Source: Pseudisothecium myosuroides | Lineage: Eukaryota; Streptophyta; Bryopsida; Hypnales; Lembophyllaceae | Direction: 5' to 3' | Length of the DNA stretch: 64,000 bases | NCBI GenBank assembly: GCA_951799445.1 | Contig: OX637288.1 | Coordinates: 46,391,288-46,455,287, forward strand | The notes under the pieces: generated by a model | Database searches by the model: none | What the model was told of the DNA's origin: nothing | What the model saw: only the letters and a program-made list of their open reading frames with translations | Part shown: positions 24,014 to 36,900 of the stretch, in pieces | Numbering within the stretch: position 1 is the first letter of the stretch | Layout: every line of letters begins with the position of its first letter | Made by a program: the position numbers and the translations under genes

Positions 24014-26233
24014 CTAAGTCGTTGTCTTACGGCGTCCGACTCTGGCAACGAAACCAGCTTTGATAGGAGCAACTGATCGTGAGCATCCACACTGTTGGCA
24101 GACAATTTCATTGACAATGTTAGTACAAGATAACCGAGAGATGTAGATGCATTCATCCTTATAAGCAGGCGCACAGTTGAGCTTGACTACCCCTAAGTGC
24201 CCAAATGGTTGAAATAAATAATTCAGAAAGTTTAAAGGAAGGTAATAAAATGTACAAATAGAAAGAAAAATGATGCCCTTCATTCTTGAACGATAGAAAT
24301 ATGTTTTGAAGGATACTGAGTGGAATTTATATTTTTAGCTTGGGCTACTTAGGGGGTAAAACTTTACAAGATGATTTCAGATCATGCTAAAAGACGCACA
24401 ATTAAAAATTACTCACCTGCTCACAACGAAGAAAGAACAGCCTATTCTCCTTAGAAAGAATAGTGTCGGGACTCTTGCAACCATTGCACATAACATATTC
24501 ATCTGCATCAAGATGGTCCAGTACATATTTAGTAAATTCTTGCACTACTTTGTCAATTCAACAGAAACAATTAAAACACACTTGAAGATACAGCATCAGC
24601 ATCAGCACCAGCTCCTGAACAGAAATAACACAGCTTCACCAGTGTGTTGTAAACCTCAAGCTGCAAAAAGTAAAGAGACTTACTGACGTAACGCCTCAGA
24701 ATACCCTCAAAGACCTTGGGAGCAAATCGACCTTTGACAACCAGACGCTGCTGCCCATCGAGCGATCCACTTGTACCCAGCTCGGCCAACAGGAAAGTCA
24801 TGACGTGCTCTGGTTGCCGATGCATTCTACACACCAATCAAAAGTTCCAAATGAGAAAGTCAATTAGAATTCAGAACTTTAAGACATTGAACTGGAAAAC
24901 ATACTCGAAGAGCAAACCAGGACTTCCAATCTAAGAAGACATATTCATTCATTCAGCAGATACAATCACGAAATGGAATTCTAGACGGCAATATGCAGAA
25001 AAAGACAGCAGGTGCAAAAAATTTACGTCTTGCAAAGGTCCATGAAGTTGACGAAGACGGTCTTCTTGGTTCCTTCTCGAAGCACCTGCGGAGGTCTCAT
25101 AATAGTACGCCTCCTCTCTGCAGACAGCTCTGGATTGTTTTCTCTCAAAATATTAAACACCCGCCCTAGTAGCTGCACAGACCCCACACACACACCATCA
25201 TTTGAATGAGTAAGTTTGAAGGGAGTCAGCTCAGACTGAAATGCTCGAACCAAGAGCAGACACGAAGAAACAAATTCTCATAGCCACAAGTCGAGCACTA
25301 TATATAAAACTAAACCAAAGTCCTACCTCATCGTACTTATAGTCTCGGTCCGTCCCTTCCCAAGGATACGCGGTCCCCAATTCGATACCTTCAGCGGGTT
25401 CATCGTCCTCAGCTTCAAGTTCGGCACCTGCTATAGATTTCGAAAATTGTTCTCAATGCTGAACACATACTCAAAACACAAAGTACTCCGAACACGAAAA
25501 TATCTGAACAGCTACAGAAATTTCAAAAATAAGCCAAAACTGACCATTAGCTTCATCTTCAGCATCGCCGTTCTCTTCCTCCAAAGATTCACCTTCAACC
25601 TAGTGGCGCCAATTGTCATAAGTACATTAATCAAGAAAGCCCCCTCTCAGATAAGCACACGACACAGACGAAGTCGAAATTTCCAAACTTAACCATTGAG
25701 CTTAAAGAGTGATACACTATAGAACACAGCTTCAACCCTAAGCTTCGAAAAATCCCCTTCAACACTAATGAATTGCAGAGCTTACAGGTTTCTTCTTCTT
25801 CTTCTTCTTGAGACCAAGAAAAGCGGAGTCCACAGCTCCTTCAGCAGGCGCCACTTCCTTCACGGGCACGGGCTCCTCATCTTCGACCATGCGAACTTTC
25901 TTCTTCTTCTTTTTCTTAGTAGGATCAAACGCTCCAATCTGCTCAGGCAATCGCAAACCCTAAACTCGATTAGACCTCCTCAAAACCCTAAAACGACGAT
26001 TAGATCTCCCAGACTTCGTCCGAAACCATCACCACCACTTCAATCCTCTCAATCGCACACCAAAAAACTTCTACTGAAACAACAATTGCCTACAAAAATT
26101 CTAAAATTCCTCCAACGAGGCTTCCTAATCGCCGTTCTCGAAGAAAAAAAAGCAGGAAACGATAGAGCACCTCTCCTCCGATTTCCTCCTTGAGCTCCAG
26201 CAGCGCGGGCTCGTCATGCTGAACGTCTGCCAT
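24014..26233 (-). CDS. Translation initiation factor eIF2 subunit beta
   Basis: Eight exons join to 274 aa, close to the 268 aa of the usual plant protein: 26171-26233, 25786-25938, 25545-25599, 25327-25427, 25027-25172, 24684-24826, 24417-24502, 24014-24091. eIF2 is the cytosolic GTP-binding heterotrimer that brings initiator Met-tRNA to the 40S subunit; the beta subunit binds eIF5 and eIF2B through lysine blocks. Two blocks are visible (K29-35 and K65-71). Then come [20 protein letters not shown], the core [20 protein letters not shown], and a C4 zinc finger with Cys226, Cys229, Cys247 and Cys250. It ends [11 protein letters not shown]. This is the only complete copy here; a truncated paralogue is at 5539-6815. 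A telo-box/E2F block lies upstream. Confidence 0.97.
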
Positions 26234-26328
26234 AGTTGCAAGCGACGAAAAACGCCCCGAGCGGGCACAGCAAAATTACAAAGAGCAACGACAGCGAAAG
26301 GAACGCAAACTCAATGCCGAAGGCCTTG

Positions 26329-26343
26329 GGCGCCAAACCCTAA
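26329..26343 (-). promoter_or_regulatory. Telo-box plus E2F-like site, eIF2-beta promoter
   Basis: On the minus strand this reads TTAGGGTTTGGCGCC, about 95 bp before the start codon. It is identical to the block before the truncated copy, so it was kept while nearby sequence diverged. Confidence 0.55.
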
Positions 26344-26367
26344 TAATCCTGCTGCAGTGTAAGAGAG

Positions 26368-26471
26368 ACCAGTGTATACCTCGTCTGGCCTGGTTAGTGT
26401 GGGTATATAAATGCTGTGGTTGTGAAGCTTCTAGAAGTGTCATCCATTGCTTGTATGGCAAGGACTACTAT
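26368..26471 (-). repeat. 104-bp insertion in eIF2-beta upstream region
   Basis: The truncated copy reads GATACC-GGA-CTCTCTTACACTG; the full copy has about 104 bp in place of GGA. The insert contains ATTTATATACCC, a TATA-like string, and a palindromic CTTCTAGAAG. No clear target duplication or inverted ends are seen, so its nature is open. Confidence 0.5.
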
Positions 26472-26739
26472 GGTATCAGGATTGCAGTTTCTTAGGGGGT
26501 TCATTTTCTCATTTTCTTAGGGGTTCATTGAATTATTTAATTGACCATGTGCAGGAGTGCCACGTGTTGAATTGGGGATTGTCTTCAAAAATAACCCACA
26601 ATATTTGTAGCCACCAATATATGTGTTTCATACAAATCAAAAGTAAATATTAATTTTTTTTGGTATGATTTTGGTATGACTTTGTGGCACTTATGGCTTG
26701 GGGGCTGATCACTTCAAAAATTCTTAACAAAATTCTTAA

Positions 26740-26927
26740 CCCTCAGCTGGTTACCTGGGAAATCATCCTTTTGGATACCGTATGAACCATTAGCTTAAAA
26801 AAAAAAAAAAATTTAATGGAGGTCAATCTATTGCACAAGACCTCTGCTTTCCATACAAAGTTCCAAGGATGAACATTTATGCTTTTGTCTTACTTTTGTC
26901 TTTCATCTATTGGGCACTTAATGTTCG
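26740..26927 (+). mobile_element. Degenerate short TTAA element
   Basis: TTAA at 26736-26739 and 26928-26931 flanks CCCTCAGCTGGTTACC...TGGGCAC. Internal AAATCATCCTTTTGGATACC resembles the other short TTAA elements. The ends are eroded. Confidence 0.4.
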
Positions 26928-27089
26928 CAACGATGTTACACAATTAATACACGTTAATACATGTTAGAAAACAAAATGATTTCACGTGTGGTTTCTCAAT
27001 ATGTGAAATAAAATTGATGCTTCATCTAAATCCTCCCATGAGAACACACTAAAAATTGTGGCCACAATTAAGTGGCTTACTTCATTTAA

Positions 27090-27696
27090 ACACTACAGGA
27101 CCAAGGCCATTTTTCTGCCAAAAAACACTCAAAACTGCCATTTCTATAGCAAAGAGTAAAAAAAACTGAAAATTGTTTTATTTTCATATCTAACCGTAGG
27201 ATCTTACACCTAACTAGTATGAGAGTGTGTGGAAAAAAATTCAAAATTTTTGACCGCACAGATTGCAAGATATCCGTGTTTAAAGTGAAAAAAAAAGTTT
27301 TTCAGCACATTGGGGGACTAGATTTTTTGACTTTGAACATTTTTAACTTAAAATTTTTGCACTACAAAGTTTTGAGCTTTAAATCTATATAGTGGAGAAT
27401 TGAGTTGAGAGCCTGGGAAAACAAAATTCAAAAAAACTTAAATTATCATTCTTAAAAAAATTGTTATATAGAAGTAGGTACCAGATAGAAGGAAAATCTA
27501 AAATATTCATATATTTTAGATGGAATTAAAATTTACTAATCCCAATCGTAATATTGTTCTAGCAAGTAAACTAAACTGTGTAAAAAAAAATGAAAAATTG
27601 AAAATTGCATTCAAAAATGCATCCTACAAGTTATTTTTTTCAAGAAGATGCTCTAACTGTCCAAAAAATAAGAATGTCCATAACTTTCTCATAACA
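27090..27696 (-). mobile_element. Right part of a split TTAA element, reversed
   Basis: TTAA at 27086-27089 is followed by the reverse of the family's right end (ACAGGACCAAGGCC) and about 600 bp matching, in reverse, 57695-58313 of the complete element. It ends at CTCATAACA. The flank on the other side of the TTAA matches 4551 onward. It complements the left part at 12261-12567. The short ORF 27086-27268 is element sequence, not a gene. Confidence 0.85.
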
Positions 27697-27966
27697 AAAC
27701 ATTTTGGCAAAAATTTAGAGTGGTCAGTTTCAAAAGCATGTCGCAATTAGGTGCAATTACCTCAATACCTCCATAAGCTTTGCTACATGTCAAGATTTTA
27801 CTTGAAGATGCATTATTCAAGGTTTAATTAAGATGTTCACCTATGCTCTCTAGCTCCGCAAATCTACCCTTATTAACAATATTGATTGCAATCTTCTATT
27901 GTTGGCATGCATGGAGAGGAAGTACACCTAGACCTCTTTGATGTTACTACCTAGGTGTCCAATATA

Positions 27967-28151
27967 CTACAAGAGAAAGGGGTATTTTAAGTAGTGTCCT
28001 GGTCATCACGTCTTTTAAGTAACGTCTTTTAAGTAAGTTTTTAAGTAAAATTTTACTAAAAAGATTGTCTTTTTAGTAAAATTTTACTTAAAAACTTACT
28101 TAAAAGACGTGATGTCTAGGACACTACTTAAAACACCCCTTTCTCTTGTAG
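27967..28151. mobile_element. Near-perfect hairpin MITE (185 bp)
   Basis: The arms start CTACAAGAGAAAGGGG and end CCCCTTTCTCTTGTAG, and complementarity continues almost to the centre, about 85 bp per arm. The flanks are AT-rich and the target duplication is unclear. A transcript would form a long hairpin. Confidence 0.75.
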
Positions 28152-30940
28152 TTATATGCACGTGATTGTATGACATTGTGACAATATAGTGTTGAATGTA
28201 AAAGTAATATTAAAGTACTTGGTGTTGAAGGAGTTTAGAGCACAATTTTTCACACTTGTCTTATTGAAGTGTCGTTCTAAAGGCCTCGCTTGTTTGAAGT
28301 TATACTATTATATACAAGATTTTTGTCTAGTAAGATTTGGTCCCATGACTCCATTCTATTATCGAGGTCTCTTAATAACTAAGGTAAACCAACATATAAT
28401 TAATACCTTGATTCACAATTTAGATACCTTGAAGACAATTCTTTGAGTGAGTGGTATTTATTTTTTCCTAGATGTGTGTTCTTTTCACAAACCAAACCCA
28501 AGTGAAATTGTACTTGTACAAAATAAATTTAAATTTCTGTAAATTTACAAAGTTGTCAATTGTGATAATACAAAACCAAGTAGATAGTGGCTATGAGCAT
28601 GTAAAATATAACCTAAAACTATTCTAAAAGAAATCTTAAACCAAATTCTTTTAAATCCCATTAGAACATCTCCAATCAAATAACTTTACCTGAGTCCAAT
28701 ATTGGTATTGAGCGGGCATGGTTGCATGCCCAACAAACTACTATTGTTCTCCCCAATGCAAGCCACCAAATGTACCATCCATAGTAGGAACACAAAGTGA
28801 AATTTTACTTCGGATTTGGCTTATTTGGAGTGTAGGAGTGAGAGCAAATTCTTACGGTTTCAAGATGGAGGATTGGCAGCATAAATCCAGTGCCATAATG
28901 AACATTAAATCTTTAACTGGCTAGGAACTTGATGGGACAAGTATACTACATCAATTTTTTCTAAAAGGAAGCATGCCAATGCCACAAATGTTCAAAGAAG
29001 CATAATAATGTGATTGAAGCCTTTTAAAATTAGTTTCCATGGTCCTACCGGCAAAATGTTATTATTGTGGCCTGTAACGGTTGCATTGCAGATGGTTTTA
29101 CCACCCAAATTATGTCAACAAACAAGTTTCTTGAAGCACCTCCTTAAGGAATGGGGTAAGTTTTTAATATACTTGGGGGGAGACTCCCAAAATTTTAGAA
29201 AACTACGTGAGATAAAAAAATAGGGTCAAATTAATTCCTAAGAGGAAAAATTTATACCTTCCTTAGATCTACTATAGCATAGGTAATATGTACTGAGGGT
29301 GATTATAAAAAAATAGGGTGTAGTATAATTCTTCCATTTATTTGTATGGTAGCATAATAAGATCCCAAACATGGGATCCCCCAAACTTGTTTAGTAGGTG
29401 TAGTTTAATTATGACTATCTAATCTGGTTTGGTGTACTGGTAGCTACTTTTCAGTTCAATCTTGAATTAAGTAAGTGGAGGGAATTTTTTTTTGCTTTGG
29501 GCAAGGATAGGAATGCTTTGGACTTTAGTGCACTCAGTTTTTGTATTCTGATTATGCTAAATTTTACATGAGGGCATTCTATATTGTAGAGGCTGAGTGA
29601 ACTTTACAAGTCTGAAACTTTTGTTGATGTCAAAATAAAACCTGAACTCTTGAAATTGAAATTGAAAAATTAATCAACATTCTTTGCATCCATCTTTGAC
29701 CCTCAATCCCTCACAGGATTTGCTAGCCATTTCATGAGCTCAACTTTGTGTACAGAATGAATCCAAATTCCTCATCCAATTGTATAAGGGGAAACCCTAA
29801 ATTTTTTTTTATCATCTGAGTTTTGTCAAACTTGCCATTTCTCACAGTATGACTAAGTGACCACTAAAATGAACAACGTTGGAATCCTCTTTATTTTCTG
29901 CATTTGTTCTGTACTTTGGTTTGCAATGTCATCATATTCTTTGCAACATTCCATAATTCTATGATGTTGAAAAAATAGAGTGCAAAAAATTAGAGTCCCC
30001 CACCATTTACAAAAAAAATAGGGTGTAGAAAAAATACATGCTGGTAGCTTTTTGTGTAAAAATAGGGAGGTAAAAAATACTTGGAAACACATAAATACCC
30101 CCCAATTAAATACCCCATTATCGCACATGATATGTAAACATATAGGGGTGCGAACCCCCTGAGCTAATATGGGTACCCAAAAGGATTGTCTTACTAAAAC
30201 ACTACTCCGTATCATTTAAAACTCAATTAATGTGTTCTAGAAATTATAATTTTTACTTTACATAAATTTTAATGACAAATTCATATGAAAGTTATAATAT
30301 TCCATCCAAAATACTATTGAGCAAGAAAACTTGAATAATTTTGGTATTCTTTTTTATTCCTTTGTTCCTCAAAGGGAATGTTGTCCTAGGTCCACATTTG
30401 AGACAAAAGGAACTATCTGGAATACCAATTTATAGCAAAGTAGTTAATAAATATGAAATCTAGCTAAAACAATGTTTGAATCATATCTATATTTAATTTT
30501 AACTCTATATTTAATTGAATTGATATATTTCTTGAACCTTCAAAGATCACGTATTTTCCTTTTTTTTAAAAGGACTATGATTTTGCAACATCTTCATCCT
30601 AAAAACAAATTGAATAAAGTGCACAACTATCTTTTTTGAATTAAAAACCTTAAATATATAGTAATTTCATTACTCTAATGTAACCAAGTGTTGAATATGA
30701 TTAGTTAGAAAAAATTCAATTTTTGAATTTGACCTATATAACACATATTTGTTGTATACAAACATAATGTTGATAACACCATGTAATTTTTGAAATTTTC
30801 TAATGTTTTTTTCATTTTTGGAAGGACATTTTTCTAAAGTCCAAAAAGTTTGGGAAGGAATACCCATGTTAGACCATTGCCCAATGAAGATTTCAATCTA
30901 AGCCATTCATTTCATGTGTCATCATTTATGAGTTGTGTAA
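28152..30940. other. Intergenic, AT-rich, no gene seen
   Basis: No ORF shows a recognisable domain. The sequence has runs such as AAATAGGGTGTAG that recur at about 29310 and 30010 and may be old repeat DNA. Confidence 0.5.
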
Positions 30941-30944
30941 TTAA

Positions 30945-31857
30945 CCCCTAAAGTACCAAAGTCCCCTCCGAGGACACTTCAGATTTTGGGCAGGCCCATG
31001 TGGCCTCAAATTTTGACCTGATTTTTTGAAACTTTTTTTGAAGGTAGGAAATCACAGTAGCTTTCTGAAAATATAATTTTTTTTTCAATCGGTGCCTGGG
31101 AGCAAAAGTTATGCCATCCTAAAGCAAAAAAACAGTTCGCCGAGCAGAAAAAAACCCCCTCAGAAAAATGATTTAAATTTGTCCCCCCCCCCCTCAAAGA
31201 TCATGTTTTTGTCTACATTTGAAGCTTTGATTCATTCTATTTGGACTAACAATGAGAAAGTTATGGACAATCTTGTTTTTCGGGCAATTTAAGCATCTTA
31301 AAAAATAAAAACTTACAAAATTCATTTTTGAATGCAATTTTCAAATTTTTTCAATTTTTTTTTTTGACAAGGTCAAGTTTGTTTGCAAGAACAATCCCAC
31401 CGTTGGGATTATGTTGTTTTAATTCCATCTAAGAGCTATTAACAATTTAGTGTTTTGTTCAATTTTGGACCTACTTCTACTTAACAATTTTTTTATATAT
31501 GAAAATCAAGGTTTGACATTCTGAATTTTTTTCCCCCAACTTTCAACTCAAATTTTCAACATAAAAAATTACAAATTTTTGTTGTGTAGTGCAAAAAAAA
31601 TCCACAAATGGCCGTCAAAGTCATCTGAAATTGCAGAAAACAGTTCAATTTTTTTTTTCCAACTTTGAATGCTAATATCTTCCAATCGGAACGGTCAAAT
31701 TTCTTGAAATTTTTACTACATGATCTGAGACAAGTGAAGTACAAGATCCTACGGTTAGATTCTAAAAAAAAAAGTTTTTTGGTTTAGGGAGTGATCGCAG
31801 CAGAAATGGCAATTTTCAAAGGTTCCGGAGCCACAAAATGCCTTGGTATTTTAGGGG
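30945..31857 (+). mobile_element. TTAA-flanked piggyBac-like MITE (913 bp)
   Basis: TTAA at 30941-30944 and 31858-31861 flanks CCCCTAAAGTACC on the left and GGTATTTTAGGGG on the right (12 of 13 bases inverted). Inside, the same order of blocks as in the element at 57378 is seen. It has no coding capacity. Confidence 0.85.
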
Positions 31858-31861
31858 TTAA

Positions 31862-33963
31862 GCACCATCAAGAAATGTTAAGTCTTATTGCCTTATTGCC
31901 TTAATTGTCTCCAATTTGCACCATTCAAAGGACTAGAAGTACATTTCACAAAAAAAAATGTCATCAACCTACCATTTTCTAGTTCATAATTGAGCAAAAT
32001 TGAAAAGTGTGTAAATATATAAATAACAGTATTAAACATTAAAAGTATATAAAAATATAAAATGATGAATATAAAAGTAAAAATAAAATATAAATATAAA
32101 TATACAGGTATGTATATAACATACATTAGTGAAATGATCAAGCAATGGAATTACCAGTATAGACAACACATTGAAGTGAATGTTTATCAGACACAAATTC
32201 AATAAAATAACTACATTGAATAGGGGTATTAATAACATTCAGTAGCAGTTTGCCTTCCCAAGGATGGAATGGTGTGGAATATTCCACACCATTCAGTAGC
32301 TACATGGCCAGATGTCGAAAAATGTCAAAGTGTGAGAGATTAAAGCAATGAAACAATTAATGAGGGCTTAGCTGACATGAAAGGTCTCCAATTAAATTAG
32401 CTTTGGTAGTTGGCTGATTGGCTCCCAAGGCATGTTGCCAGTCTGCCACCACTTCCTGTAAATGAAATTCTTGGAAGAGAAGAAAGGCAGCCTTTGCTTT
32501 AGCTATTAAATGTTATGTTAAGGGAACCAAAAAATTAAAGGGACTTATTGTGGAAAACTTGTAGATGTTTGAAACATGATGTACAACTCCCACACACCTT
32601 GATGTACAACAAAGGTAGATATTTATATAGTGTCAATCAATTAGTATGGGTCCCTTTAAAATCCCTATTTAGTGTAGTATTTTTTTCATCAATTTCAGGA
32701 ATGAATAAGTACATTCCTTATTTTTCTCAATTTCCAAGAAAATCAGTTGTTCAGACCATTTTTTGGGTCTTCTGCAACCTTACAAACAAGACCAACTCAG
32801 CTCACACTTCTGACACCCTGTTCTAAGCTGTGTCACATGGATAGAATTTCGTGAAGAAAAGAGCTCAGTGCAAGGTCACAGGCACTTCTGATAAGGACAG
32901 GGACAGGGATTAGACCCACCCACCCACACTAGGTACACGCCGATCATATCCCTGACGAATCTTCCCTCTCACCTAGATTCCCATTCGTTCCTACCCAGAA
33001 CCCCCACCTCTATAATCTACGCAGACCCAACATCTACACTCACATTACCCTAAACCTACCAAATACGACCTCTTGAAAATATTTATAAGGTCCAAGCAGC
33101 AGTGCAATATCCATAACCACCACTGTATCCATAACCATCACTTTCTAAAATCTCGGAAAATCTTTGGAAGTGAATAGATGTGCTTATAAGGATGTATTAC
33201 ATTTCAATGAATATCAAATTCTAGTGTTGGTATTAGGTGCATTTGTAGTCAGCTCTTTCAAAATTTACAACTTATTTTCACAATATCCAAATACTACAAT
33301 TGAAAAGTGCATAGGAATTATTTTTTTCTCTTACTAATAGGATCCTGCAATTGGTTGGATGTCTATTAACCTTGTAGCGCTACTGCAGACATACACTAAG
33401 TGTTTGATGGATTACAGAGAATCCTTCTATATAAAAAATAAGTGCAACTATTCATCGTCTGAATTTTGTTGTAAAAAGACAAGATGTCTTCTACCTTGCT
33501 TAGACTTCCAATGAGAGCTTTTCTATTTTTTTAAACAATTGATTCCCACAGTTTCAGAAAGGATGATTTCCGCGGAGACCAGTCTGTCCTTACAAGGTTA
33601 ATAATAATCATGTTCAAAACCCTTAAATTCACGGTTATGGGAGCTGCTACCTAAATCCATAGATGACATATTCCTCCTCGTCATATCTACATAATGTCGA
33701 TAAAACTCTAGATCTATGAAAATGCAACGAAATGTACGTAATTCGTACCGTGGAGGTTTTGCCATACTAACGAGACGGAGGTCGCGTGAGCTCTGTGACG
33801 AGCTCGTCGGCTTCGTCTCGAGGGGTCTCTGAGACGCATTTGTATTTAGGGATCGTTGTCTGCCGTGGTGCTTGTTCAATTGGTAGCGCGGTGCAATAGA
33901 TTGAGAATTTTTTCTTTTTGGCGAGGAGTTGGAAACGCATTTTTGTGGAGAATCGTCGTGGCG
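31862..33963. other. Intergenic and 5' region of FGAM synthase gene
   Basis: It is AT-rich with a low-complexity ATAAATATAA stretch at 32030-32110. 32880-33060 is rich in C on this strand (CCCACCCACCCACACTAGG) with no recognised gene. The last 200 bp before 33964 are richer in G and C and probably hold the promoter and 5' UTR. Confidence 0.5.
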
Positions 33964-36900
33964 ATGGCTGGACAGGCGGCTCTGATGGCCAGCGGCAGCG
34001 TGAGAGCCGTCGCGTTGCTGAGTTTCTCGTCGTCCAGTTTTGTGAAGCCCGCGGATGGAAGCAGGTTAGACGGAGAATTCGAGAGACAATTGAGATTTGC
34101 TGATTTGGTTCTTTTTTTTGGAATTTAGAGTGTGTTTTTTTAACATCTTTTTGTAGAGGTTTCTGCGCATTTGCTAATCAGTCCTCTTACGACATTTCGC
34201 CTTATTTTAGAGGATTGACTGGAGAAGAATTTAGCTGTTGTAGTGATTTTTCAATTGATTGATGAGATTTGTCAGGACGGAGAGACTGAAGCGTTAGCTT
34301 TTGCGAAGGAATATGCATTTTTCGGTGTACTTTGTAATAGAAGAGTTCATTTCGTGATTGGTATCGTTGTTTTTCTTTTGTGTTCGGAAATGCAGGAATT
34401 GTTTTCCAAATTGGAATTTGCAATACAATGTCAGAGACTGAGATGGAAGCCTCCTGGTTATTTGTCTGTTTCGGAGCTTTGAGAACAAAAGGTTTTTTTC
34501 CATCATTTTCTACTGCGTTTACTGGATACTTTTGTTCGATCGGTATTGCAGGTTATGTCGTGTGACAGCTAGGGGGCCAGGAAAGAAACTGTCGATTGCC
34601 GGCAAAGGAAGAGTTATTGCCTCTCTGGAAGGTCCTTCCCCGAGGAATGATGGGGCAAGGAGGCAGGCTAAACTGCAGGCTGTTGCTTCTGACACTCCAA
34701 GGGTATTGTTCGCTACTGCTTTTTGGAATTTTTTTGTGCTAATTGACTTTAATTTTTCATCAAGCAAGGGTCTTTAATGAATCCTTGAACCTGGACTGCT
34801 GAGTGAATTGCGAGATCCGCTTTTGCTCCTTCAACATAATGTAGTTAGAATACAGAGGGCGATATACCATTTAGGGTTTAGGGTTTAAGAGCTTTCAGTT
34901 ATCTTTCCAATTTTTATGCTTTTCTTCGGTCACAATTTTAGAGAATTGGTCGTTATAAATTATCATGCACGTTTTTTGTGTGGTGTGGAAGAGTGAGGGC
35001 AATAAACTACTTCGACATTTTTCATTCACCCTGTCTAGAGTAAGAAGTCCGCAACATATTAACCCATTACGGTCCATACAGCCAATAATTGGTTGCGTTT
35101 ACTAAATGAATGTCACGTCATGGACCTTAAAAGGTTATATAAAAGCTGAAACAACTCCTCTGTTTTGGGTTTGCGTTGTTAAATTATGTGTCAGGTTTTA
35201 GATTTAGTCATTTATGCTGATGTCAAATCTGATGATTGGCTGCGTCTAAGGTGCTGTGTTTGCGATTTTTTAAATCAGCATCAATTGAGAATCGTTTGGC
35301 CCTGTAGCTAGTAGTTGTGAGTGTCAGTTGGCACCCTTGTTGGATTTTAAGCAACCAAGACAGATAATATTTTTTTCCTTCTATATCTCTCTCGTTTCGT
35401 CATTTACTGCATCGGACTGTTCAATTCATTGATGTAGAGACATTGGCTTTGCAGGTTTCAGCTGCGACTGAGCAGGAAGCAGAGGTTTATCATGTCTATC
35501 GAACTCCATTCTTGCCAGAGAATGCTGCTGCAGCTCTTCTTAAACAGGTCTGTGGTCTTTATCCCTTCTATTGGATCAATTGTTTGCTTACTTTCGGATG
35601 AAGTTGTTCTAATGGTGATATACACGAATGTACCTATTATCGAGCTTGGTGTGGTTTTGCTTAACCAATATACAGGTACAAGAGAAGGTTTTTGGAGGTA
35701 TCATCAGCTTAAAGACTGAACAAGTAAGTTTTTCTGGTCATGCGAATTGATTTGCGCTTATTGTGGGTTAATTTGTGTAGTATAAAGCAAATGGAATGTC
35801 ATTTAAAACCTTTACCGATGTATGCTTTTATAATGACTTTCGAATTTATTGCTTGCAGTGCTACAATATCGCACTGAATGCGCCACTTTCTTCAGAGAAG
35901 TGGGAAGTACTACAGTGGTTACTCAGGGAAACATATGAGCCTGACAATCTCCAGTTGTCAAGCAACTTACAGAGCGAAAGCGGAGTAGGTTCGTAAATTA
36001 GCACTTCTTCAAAGTGATATTTCTCTTTAAATTCATTTGTCATTTTAATTCATTGTCGTTCCTCATATCCTTGAGTAAAATTGGGGGACTTCTTAATGCC
36101 TGTGACCAAGGCATTTCGTGAGATCTACTGATCGGATTTTTAATTTTTAATTTTTTTATACTTTCCTTGTGGGTTTCAGTTGTGGAAGTTGGCCCTCGCC
36201 TTTCCTTCACAACCGCATGGTCAGCCAATGCCGTGTCCGTATGTCAGGCATGTGCTCTACCTGAAGTGACACGAATCGAACGTTCTCGTCGCTACCTGCT
36301 CTCTGTTGGTCCAGAGGCGGCCCCGTTGGAGCAAAGTCAGCTTGATGCCTTTGCTGCATTTGTAAGAAAACTATATATACTACTTCGCTGTCAGTGATAC
36401 TTCACATATTCAACATCTCATATTGCTAGTCTGTTGCAAGCATTAGTTGCAGTTCAGCTTTGTTTACTTTACTTTTAATGAGCTCTATTATGTGGAGTAT
36501 AAGGTGCGTTGATCAGGACTAAGGACGTCTATCATAAGTGATGAGTGTGGTACTAAGATTGGTATCTCTTTCGTGCAGGTACATGATCGGATGACAGAGT
36601 GCGTTTATTCTAAGAAGCTTATGTCTTTCAAGAATGATGTAGTACCAGAGCCCTTCATCCAGATTCCTGTCATGGAGGTCAGTAAAGAGACTCTTGTTTG
36701 ATGATTGTTTTTTTGTGTTTTGTATTTTGCGTCTTGTGAGAGTGCTGCCGTGCTGATACCTGCTGTATTTTGGCATCTAACATAGCCATTTCTGTCTATA
36801 TCACAGGAAGGGAGAGCGGCATTGGAAGCCATTAACAAAACCATGGGTCTTGCTTTTGACGAGTTTGATCTTGAGGTATGCTTCTTGGTTCTACTTCTTA

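Noticed and set aside
26460..26500. GGTATCAGGATTGCAG as an LTR primer-binding site
   Set aside because: It resembles TGGTATCAGAGC, but the same flank without any LTR is present before the truncated eIF2-beta, so it is ordinary upstream sequence.
27086..27268. 60-aa ORF similar to the one at 58135-58317
   Set aside because: The similarity comes from both being the right end of the same TTAA element. No start context or domain, so not a conserved small protein.
32030..32240. Hydrophobic ORFs on the minus strand as a membrane protein
   Set aside because: Produced by an ATAAATATAA low-complexity stretch; composition, not coding.
33598..33879. 93-aa minus-strand ORF as a gene divergent from FGAM synthase
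   Set aside because: No domain or homologue recognised, and it lies in the probable promoter and 5' UTR.
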